Positions 1 to 4,733 of a stretch of 5,530 nt of DNA are shown here, one piece after another. Numbering within the stretch: the first letter of the stretch is position 1; each line of letters opens with the position of its first letter. The notes beneath the pieces were generated by a model, which made no database searches, was not told the origin of the DNA, and saw only the letters and a list, made by a program, of their open reading frames with translations. A program made the position numbers and the translations under genes. Source of the stretch: Nitrosomonadales bacterium (GTDB taxonomy: Bacteria > Pseudomonadota > Gammaproteobacteria > Burkholderiales > SG8-41); NCBI GenBank assembly GCA_009885185.1, contig VFLF01000450.1, positions 1-5,530 on the forward strand, read 5' to 3'.

Positions 1-518
1 CCCACGCCTTCCGCGCCGAGCGCGCGCGACATCGTCATCAGCGCGGCGTTGCCCATGCTGCCGGCGATGTAGTTTGCCGTCGGGCGTTCACCGGCGAGGC
101 CCGCCACGTTGATGATGACGCCGCGCCCGCGGGCGCACATGTCGCGATACACCTCGCGCGTGAGGTTGATAAAGCCGAACACTTTCAAATCCCAGCCTTC
201 GCGCCATGCCTGGTCGTCCAGCTCGGCAATCGGCGCATGCGGGATCGCGCCGGCGTTGTTGACGAGAATGTCCACCGCGCCGCAGTCTCTCGCGAGCTTG
301 CGCATGTTTTCCTCGCGCGCGAGGTCGAGCGCATGCACCGTGACTTTCACACCGTGCTTTGCGGTGAGGGTATCGCGCGCGGCTTCGAGATCGGCGGCGT
401 TGCGCGATGCCAGATGCAGGTTGCAGCCTTCCGCCGCGAGATGCAGCGCGACACCGTAGCCAATGCCGCGCGATGCGCCGGTGACGAGCGCGGTGCGTTC
501 CTTGAGATTAAGTTCCAT
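1..518 (-). CDS. SDR family oxidoreductase, C-terminus beyond left edge
   Basis: A short-chain dehydrogenase/reductase with a Rossmann fold that should bind NAD(P) in the cytoplasm. Reading leftward from ATG at 518-516, 172 residues are visible. The cofactor loop TGASRGIG is at residues 13-20, the acidic residue of the adenine pocket in ALDLA at 63-67, and the NNAG motif at 87-90. The segment around the active-site Tyr150 reads NYIAGSMGNAAL. The family's Tyr-x3-Lys motif is broken: Ser154 stands where Lys is expected. The catalytic Ser region reads INVAGLAG, with Gly140 at the usual Ser position, and the Ser-Tyr loop is about three residues short. Only the fold and the nucleotide site are therefore secure; the reaction is unknown. 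An AGG lies 11 bases before the ATG, a weak ribosome site. The gene is divergent from the MmgE/PrpD gene. The last roughly 80 residues should lie outside the window. Confidence 0.93.
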   Translation of the reverse strand, partial: MELNLKERTALVTGASRGIGYGVALHLAAEGCNLHLASRNAADLEAARDTLTAKHGVKVTVHALDLAREENMRKLARDCGAVDILVNNAGAIPHAPIAELDDQAWREGWDLKVFGFINLTREVYRDMCARGRGVIINVAGLAGERPTANYIAGSMGNAALMTMSRALGAEGV

Positions 519-550
519 GTTGTGCGTTACCTGAATAATTATCGTGCGCG

Positions 551-579
551 TTGACCCCGGCAACTATATCCGAAATAAT
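551..579 (+). promoter_or_regulatory. Putative sigma70-type promoter for the MmgE/PrpD gene
   Basis: TTGACC at 551-556 matches the -35 consensus at five of six bases. AATAAT at 574-579 matches the -10 consensus at five of six. The spacer is exactly 17 bases. The site lies in an AT-richer patch of an otherwise GC-rich divergent gap, and would start transcription near 585-587, about 40 bases before the TTG start codon. A 5-base inverted repeat (GCGCA 587-591, TGCGC 602-606) sits at the predicted start of transcription and could be an operator, but it is too short to rely on. No comparable promoter was found for the leftward SDR gene. Confidence 0.5.
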
Positions 580-614
580 CAACCTCGCGCATCGTACCTA
601 CTGCGCCCCTCACT

Positions 615-618
615 GGAG
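615..618 (+). promoter_or_regulatory. Ribosome binding site deciding the TTG start at 627
   Basis: GGAG lies 8 bases before TTG at 627-629, the only good Shine-Dalgarno match near the start of the MmgE/PrpD frame. The next in-frame ATG is at residue 51, which would remove conserved N-terminal helices. CTCC at 623-626 is complementary to this GGAG, so the two could form a 4-base-pair hairpin with a CATC loop directly before the start codon. Confidence 0.65.
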
Positions 619-626
619 CATCCTCC

Positions 627-1982
627 TTGAAAAACATCACCCGTATTCTGTCGCGTTACATCTGCGAATCACGCCTTGACGCCTTGCCTGCGGCGGTGCG
701 CCATGAAGGCGTGCGCGCCTTCGTCAATTACGTCGGCTGCGCGGCGGGCGGCTCGCGCGAGGAGGATGTCGAGCTGATGATTCAATTTCTTGCCGAGTTC
801 AACGGCAAGGCCGAGGCCACGCTGGTGGGCCGCGCCGAGAAACTTGATGCGTTGAACGCGGCGTTCATCAATTCGATGAGTTCGGCGGCGCTGGCGTTTA
901 ACTACACGCATTTTGTCACCGTGGCGCACCCCACCAGCCCGGTGGCGGCGGCGTTGCTGGCGCTGGCGGAACGCCAGCCGGTCTGCGGAAAGGACTTTCT
1001 CCACGCACTGATACTCGGCGTTGAAATTCAGTGCCGCGTCGGCAATATCCTGTGCGTGGCGCCGGCGCAAAGCGCGGTGGGGCTGTCGGTGCAAGGGCTG
1101 GTTGGCGGCATTGGCGCGGCGGTGGCGGCGGGCAAGGTGCTGGGCCTCGACGAAAAACGCATGGCCATCGCCATCGGTCTTGCCGCCAATCAGTCGGCAG
1201 GGCTGCGCGAAGCGCAATCCACCATGGGCAGCCACTTTACGCCCGCGCATGCCGCGCGCTGCGGGCTGATGGCGGCGCTGCTGGCGGAGCGCGGCTTTGA
1301 ATGCTCGGACACCATGCTCGAAGGCGCGAAAGGTTTTGCGGTGTCGTTTGCGCAACCGCCGAATCTGGACGTGGCCATCGACAATCTTGGAAAGACGTTT
1401 GAGATTCTGACGCTGGCGTACAAACCGTATCCCTCGGGCGTGGTGATCCATCCGATCATTGATGCGTGTCTGGAGATCACCGGGAAACATGCCTTCGATA
1501 CGCAACACATCGAGCGCATCGAGCTAACGCTGAACTCGCTGGCCGGCAAACTGACGAATGTCATGGAGCCGAAAGATCGCGGACAGGCGCTGGTGAGCCT
1601 GCAACACTGGGCGGCGGCGGCGCTGGTTTACAAAGCCGGCGGCGTCGCGCAGGTTACCAACAACGTGGTTCGCGATCCCGCCATCAGCGCGCTGCGCCGC
1701 AAAGTGAGTTTCAAAAACGACGACAGCGTCGGACGCGAAGCCGCGCACCTGCGCGTGGTGCTTGAAGATGGAAAAACGATGGAGACCACTGTGCTGCATT
1801 GCCGCGGTAGCGTGCAGCGCCCGTTGAACGATGACGATGTTTCAGACAAAACACGCGGACAGTTGCGAACGGTGTTTTCACGCGAGGACAGCGAAAATAT
1901 TCTGGCACAGTGCTGGCGCATTGAAGACTGCGCGAGAGTCGATACGTTTTGCAAAATGCTTGCTTCCAGCGAGGGCGTTTGA
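627..1982 (+). CDS. MmgE/PrpD family protein
   Basis: A 451-residue cytoplasmic protein of the family that contains 2-methylcitrate dehydratase (PrpD) and cis-aconitate decarboxylase; length is normal. The N-terminus (ITRILSRYICESRLDALP) matches the usual opening of the helical domain, which supports the TTG start. Other family landmarks are THFVTVAHP at 94-102, the glycine/alanine helix GAAVAAGKVLGLD at 163-175, HAARCGLMAALLAERGF at 208-224, LEGAKGF at 231-237, and YKPYPSG followed by IHPIIDA at 265-280. The C-terminal part (about 290-400) is the smaller lid domain. By recalled alignment, His101, Lys266 and His275 are kept. The acidic DFDD-type motif is AFNY (90-93), the first-domain active-site His is Ser154, and the Lys of the M-T-K-x-x-H segment is Ser202. 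The substrate may therefore differ from methylcitrate or aconitate, and family membership is much surer than function. It is divergent from the SDR gene and followed after 146 bases by a Bug receptor. Confidence 0.93.
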   Translation: MKNITRILSRYICESRLDALPAAVRHEGVRAFVNYVGCAAGGSREEDVELMIQFLAEFNGKAEATLVGRAEKLDALNAAFINSMSSAALAFNYTHFVTVAHPTSPVAAALLALAERQPVCGKDFLHALILGVEIQCRVGNILCVAPAQSAVGLSVQGLVGGIGAAVAAGKVLGLDEKRMAIAIGLAANQSAGLREAQSTMGSHFTPAHAARCGLMAALLAERGFECSDTMLEGAKGFAVSFAQPPNLDVAIDNLGKTFEILTLAYKPYPSGVVIHPIIDACLEITGKHAFDTQHIERIELTLNSLAGKLTNVMEPKDRGQALVSLQHWAAAALVYKAGGVAQVTNNVVRDPAISALRRKVSFKNDDSVGREAAHLRVVLEDGKTMETTVLHCRGSVQRPLNDDDVSDKTRGQLRTVFSREDSENILAQCWRIEDCARVDTFCKMLASSEGV

Positions 1983-2128
1983 GTTTCTACGTATCTTGTT
2001 TCTTACCCACTGCTCGATCAAGCATGCGCAAGCAGATTCTGGTGGATAATTCATCGCGGATTTATGAATACCGAACGCCGGAAGCACTACATAATATCCG
2101 CCCATGGCGCTTGATTACAGGGGATACT
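1983..2128 (+). other. Intergenic leader between MmgE/PrpD and the first Bug gene
   Basis: This 146-base gap is less GC-rich than its flanks. It stays open in the frame of the downstream receptor, so a naive gene call would start at 1949, but the encoded residues look neither like a Bug domain nor like a signal peptide. GATAAT at 2045-2050 and CATAAT at 2090-2095 resemble -10 boxes, but neither has a recognisable -35 box at 16-18 bases. I see no terminator hairpin after the MmgE/PrpD stop. Read-through from upstream or a weak local promoter are both possible. Confidence 0.4.
2119..2123 (+). promoter_or_regulatory. Ribosome binding site of the first Bug receptor
   Basis: AGGGG lies 5 bases before ATG at 2129-2131. 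It supports this start over the upstream in-frame ATG at 1949, which lies inside the MmgE/PrpD gene and would place 60 non-conserved residues before the signal peptide. A second in-frame ATG at 2138 is also possible and would shorten the signal peptide by three residues. Confidence 0.6.
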
Positions 2129-3094
2129 ATGCGGCTAATGCGAATTGCGGTGCGGACGTGTCTGGTTGTGCTGTTAGCGGTTGGCACAAGTCCGGTGACG
2201 GGCCAGAGGTATCCCAATAAACCCATACGGCTGGTGACCTCCGCCGCGGGCGGCTCCGCGGATTTCGCGGCACGTCTCATCGCGCAATCCCTGAGCGGCG
2301 ATCTTGGCCAGCAGGTCGTAGTCGATAATCGCGGCGGCAGCGTCAGCACATCGGTAAGCATCGTGGGCAAGGCGCCGCCGGACGGGTACACCCTGCTCTT
2401 CTACGCCAGCAGCCTGTGGATCGCGCCGCTACTGCAACAGGTCGCCTATGATCCCATCAAGGATTTTTCGCCTATCATCCTGGCGGCAATCTCGCCCTAT
2501 ATACTCGTGGTGCATCCCGCCGTGCCGGCTGCCACAGTCAAGGAATTGATCGCGTTGGCCAAATCCAAACCAGGAGAACTGAACTACGGTTCGAGCGGCA
2601 TGGGCACCGCAAATCATCTGGCGGCGGAATTATTCAACGTCATGGCCGGCGTCAAACTCGTGCATGTGCCTTACAAGGGCGCTGGGCCGTCGCTCAATGC
2701 ACTGATCGGAGGCCAACTGCAATTGATGTTCCCCAGCGCAGGCTCGGTCACCGCGCATATCAAATCCGGGCGATTAAAAGCCTTGGGCGTCACCAGCGCC
2801 GAACCGTCCGCGCTGGCCCCCGGTTTGCCGACGGTCGCGGCCTCCGGCGTGCCCGGTTACGAATCCAGTTTGGTAATGGGATTCTTTGCACCTGCGGGCA
2901 CCCCTGCCGCGATTATTCATCGGCTGAACCAGCAAACTAACACAGCCCTGAGCAAGGCAGATGTGCGCGACAAACTTTTCAGCGCCGGCGTGGAAGCCGC
3001 CGGCGGATCACCCAGACAGCTCGGAGAATCCGTCAAATCTGAAATGGCCCGACTGGGCAAGGTCATCAAGGACGCGGGCATCCGCATCGAATAA
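2129..3094 (+). CDS. Bug/TctC family periplasmic solute-binding receptor (first copy)
   Basis: A 321-residue extracytoplasmic binding protein of the tripartite tricarboxylate transporter (TTT) receptor family, normal in length. Residues 1-25 form a signal peptide: Arg2, Arg5 and Arg9, hydrophobic CLVVLLAVG, and probable cleavage after VTG before QRYP. Family motifs follow in order: YPNKPIRLVTS (28-38), AAGGSADFAARL (39-50), PPDGYTLL (83-90), YDPIKDFSPI (107-116), LNYGSSGMGTANHLAAELF (151-169), HVPYKGAGPSLNALIGGQ (179-196), and VPGYESSLVMGFFAPAGTP (241-259). The second ligand loop, usually like NRxGAGGxIGTE, is altered and one residue shorter (NRGGSVSTSVSIVG, 67-80). The family binds small organic acids or similar metabolites between two lobes. 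The ligand here cannot be named, and no TctA/TctB partner is in view. It lies 146 bases after the MmgE/PrpD gene and 111 before the GlcG-like gene on the same strand. Confidence 0.95.
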   Translation: MRLMRIAVRTCLVVLLAVGTSPVTGQRYPNKPIRLVTSAAGGSADFAARLIAQSLSGDLGQQVVVDNRGGSVSTSVSIVGKAPPDGYTLLFYASSLWIAPLLQQVAYDPIKDFSPIILAAISPYILVVHPAVPAATVKELIALAKSKPGELNYGSSGMGTANHLAAELFNVMAGVKLVHVPYKGAGPSLNALIGGQLQLMFPSAGSVTAHIKSGRLKALGVTSAEPSALAPGLPTVAASGVPGYESSLVMGFFAPAGTPAAIIHRLNQQTNTALSKADVRDKLFSAGVEAAGGSPRQLGESVKSEMARLGKVIKDAGIRIE

Positions 3095-3123
3095 ACGAGA
3101 TGCGCGACTGCGTCGAACGAACT

Positions 3124-3152
3124 CGCGCAGGCGCTTTTCTTGACGCTGCGCG
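3124..3152 (+). terminator. Hairpin downstream of the first Bug gene, possible weak terminator
   Basis: CGCGCAG at 3124-3130 and CTGCGCG at 3146-3152 are perfect 7-base inverted repeats with a 15-base loop, starting 30 bases after the stop codon at 3094. There is no T-run after the right arm, so an intrinsic terminator is not convincing. The structure could instead limit 3'-end decay or be chance in GC-rich sequence. The loop and right arm include TTGACG (3140-3145), a -35-like hexamer without a good -10 partner. Confidence 0.25.
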
Positions 3153-3205
3153 CCGCGCGGTGAGAACATCGCTGCGAATTCACCCGACACTTTCAAGGAA
3201 AAACT

Positions 3206-3658
3206 ATGGGCACAGTCACACTGGCACAGGCTTCGATCATCGTCGATAAGGCGCTCGAACGAGGACGCGAACTCAACATGAGACCCGTCACCGTGGTTGT
3301 TCTTGACGTTGGCGGCCACCTCACGGCCATGAAGCGCGAGGACCGATCGAGCCTGCTGCGGCCGGAAATCGCCTTCGGCAAGGCGTGGGGCGTGCTTGGC
3401 ATGGGCTTCGGCAGCCGGGAAATGTTCCGCAAGGCCTCGGCTCCAGTCAACACGGTGTCGGCGTGGGTCGCCGCTTCCGGCGGACGCATGATTCCAGCAC
3501 CCGCGGGCGGCGTGCTTATTCGCGACCACGCGGGCGAGATCATCGGCGCCGTGGGCGTGACGGGCGACACCGCCGACAACGACGAAAGCTGCGCTGTTCA
3601 CGGCATCGTGAGCGCGGGCCTCGTGCCGGATACCGGAGAAGACGGCTGGAAAGTGTAG
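3206..3658 (+). CDS. GlcG/HbpS family protein (DUF336-type, haem-binding family)
   Basis: A 150-residue single-domain protein of the GlcG/HbpS/PduO-C family. Landmarks are the N-terminal helix with LAQASIIVDKALERGRELN (6-24), VTVVVLDVGGHLTAMKRED (28-46), EIAFGKAWG (54-62), ASGGRMIPAPAGGVLIRD (90-107), and the C-terminal EIIGAVGVTGDTADNDESCAVHGI (111-134). Length is typical and I see no signal peptide, so it is probably cytoplasmic. The start is ATG at 3206 with AAGGA at 3195-3199, six bases upstream. Some relatives bind haem or corrinoid (HbpS, the PduO C-terminal domain). Many sit in organic-acid clusters, such as GlcG in glycolate utilisation loci, with no established activity. Haem binding here is not shown by the sequence. 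Its position between two Bug receptor genes suggests a role tied to the same substrates. Confidence 0.93.
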   Translation: MGTVTLAQASIIVDKALERGRELNMRPVTVVVLDVGGHLTAMKREDRSSLLRPEIAFGKAWGVLGMGFGSREMFRKASAPVNTVSAWVAASGGRMIPAPAGGVLIRDHAGEIIGAVGVTGDTADNDESCAVHGIVSAGLVPDTGEDGWKV

Positions 3659-3732
3659 CCCGGCTCGGATGAACCCGCGAAGCCCAGCTTTTGATCTCAT
3701 GCGCCACTGCTATTGTGGTTTCACTTTTCCAC

Positions 3733-4710
3733 ATGATGCCATTGCGTAGCACAGCGTTGGGATTGCTCGCTCTATTGCCGTTGACGGCATCCGCGCAGGA
3801 TCGTGCCACCGCGTATCCCGCCAAAACCGTACGCATCATTACGGGCTCCGCGCCCGGCGCGGCAGTGGATTTCAATGCGCGACTGGCGGCGCAAAAACTT
3901 ACCGAGGCGCTCGGGCAACCCTTTGTGGTGGAGCCGCGTCTTGGCGCCAGCGGTTCCATCGGCACGGAGTACGTCGCCAAGTCACCACCCGACGGCTACA
4001 CGCTGGCGCTGGGCAGCATGGCAACGCTGTGCGTGGTGCCGCATCTGTATCCGAAAATCGGCTACGACTCGGTGCGCGATTTCGCGCCGGTAACGATCAT
4101 CACAGCAAGCGTGTTTGTCGTGGATGTCCATCCGTCCGTGCCCGCGCGCAACATCAGGGAACTGATCGCGCTCGGCAAAGCCAATCCCGGCAAGCTGACT
4201 TTCGGCACCGCCGGCGCAGGTTCGGTATCGCACCTCGGCATCGAGATGCTGAAAAGCATGGCGAAGGTGGATTTTCTGCACATTCCGTATAAGGGTGTAG
4301 CGCCGGCGCTGGTCAGTTTGCTCGGCGGCGAAACCGCGCTGCTCTACGACCCCGTGCTCACCTCGCTGCCGCACGTCAAGGCCGGCAGGATGCGCGCGCT
4401 CGCAGTGGGCGCGAGCAAACGTTCATCCCTGCTGCCGGATGTGCCCACCGTGGCCGAATCCGGTCTGCCCGGCTTTGAAGCGAGCTCGTGGTTCGGCATC
4501 GTCGCGCCCGCCGCAACACCACGCGAGATTATTTCGCGGCTGCATGCCACGCTGGTCAAGACCATCGGCGACAAGGAAGTGTCGCAGCGCCTGCTAAGTC
4601 AGGGCATGGAGCCCGTGCTCAACACGCCGGAACAATTCGCCGAGCGTATCCGCGAGGAACTGCCGCGTTGGGGCAAGCTGGTACGCGCGGCGGGCATCAA
4701 GGCGGAATAA
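3733..4710 (+). CDS. Bug/TctC family periplasmic solute-binding receptor (second copy)
   Basis: A 325-residue TTT-type receptor of standard length, exported to the periplasm. The signal peptide has Arg5, a hydrophobic core ALGLLALLPLT, and a clear ASA site at 19-21 with cleavage before QDRATAYP. Family motifs are YPAKTVRIITG (28-38), APGAAVDFNARLAAQKL (40-56) with Asp47, GASGSIGTEYVAKSPPDGYTLAL (71-93), YDSVRDFAPV (111-120), LTFGTAGAGSVSHLGIEML (155-173), HIPYKGVAPALVSLLGGE (183-200), LPDVPTVAESGLPGFEASSWFGIVAPAATP (234-263), and the C-terminal WGKLVRAAGIKAE. ATG at 3733 was chosen because it gives a compact signal peptide. ATG at 3736 is nearly equal, and TTG at 3691 would add 14 residues (MISCATAIVVSLFH). 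None has a strong Shine-Dalgarno sequence, so the start is the uncertain part. The second ligand loop is canonical here, unlike the first copy. It follows the GlcG-like gene by 74 bases and converges on the third receptor. Confidence 0.95.
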   Translation: MMPLRSTALGLLALLPLTASAQDRATAYPAKTVRIITGSAPGAAVDFNARLAAQKLTEALGQPFVVEPRLGASGSIGTEYVAKSPPDGYTLALGSMATLCVVPHLYPKIGYDSVRDFAPVTIITASVFVVDVHPSVPARNIRELIALGKANPGKLTFGTAGAGSVSHLGIEMLKSMAKVDFLHIPYKGVAPALVSLLGGETALLYDPVLTSLPHVKAGRMRALAVGASKRSSLLPDVPTVAESGLPGFEASSWFGIVAPAATPREIISRLHATLVKTIGDKEVSQRLLSQGMEPVLNTPEQFAERIREELPRWGKLVRAAGIKAE

Positions 4711-4733
4711 CGCAGCTATTCCGCCGGCTTGAT
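4696..4733. terminator. Inverted repeat across convergent gene ends, possible bidirectional terminator
   Basis: GGCGGAATA at 4701-4709 and TATTCCGCC at 4717-4725 are perfect 9-base arms around a 7-base loop. In an alternative pairing, ATCAAG plus GCGGAATA (4696-4709) pairs with TATTCCGC (4717-4724) and CTTGAT (4728-4733), giving 14 base pairs with a 3-base bulge at 4725-4727. Both stop codons lie in or beside the stem: TAA at 4708-4710 on plus, and TAG read from 4718-4716 on minus. No T-run follows on either side, so it is not a textbook intrinsic terminator, but it is the only hairpin available to end either transcript. Confidence 0.5.

Noticed and set aside
669..1508. 279-residue minus-strand open frame opposite the MmgE/PrpD gene
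   Set aside because: Its composition is dominated by Arg, His and Ala, as expected for the antisense of a GC-rich gene. It has no domain motifs and the plus-strand product is clearly real.
1949..2128. N-terminal extension of the first Bug receptor from the upstream ATG at 1949
   Set aside because: The 60 extra residues overlap the MmgE/PrpD gene end, precede the signal peptide and show no conserved motif. AGGGG before 2129 gives a better start.
3140..3168. Promoter for the GlcG-like gene with TTGACG as -35
   Set aside because: At 16-17 bases spacing the -10 candidates (GAGAAC, AGAACA) match the consensus poorly, and the hexamer overlaps a possible hairpin.
3656..3696. REP-like intergenic repeat (GTAGCCCGG...GCGAAGCCC) after the GlcG-like gene
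   Set aside because: It faintly resembles the TAGCCCGGATGAA..GCGAA type of repeat, but the closing CCGGGCT arm is absent and no second copy occurs in the window.
3008..3700. 230-residue minus-strand open frame across the Bug/GlcG-like junction
   Set aside because: It overlaps two well-supported plus-strand genes and the gap between them, and no protein family is recognisable.
3714..3733. TGTGG/CCACA hairpin before the second Bug start
   Set aside because: It has only 5 base pairs with a 10-base loop, and there is no clear ribosome site for it to mask.
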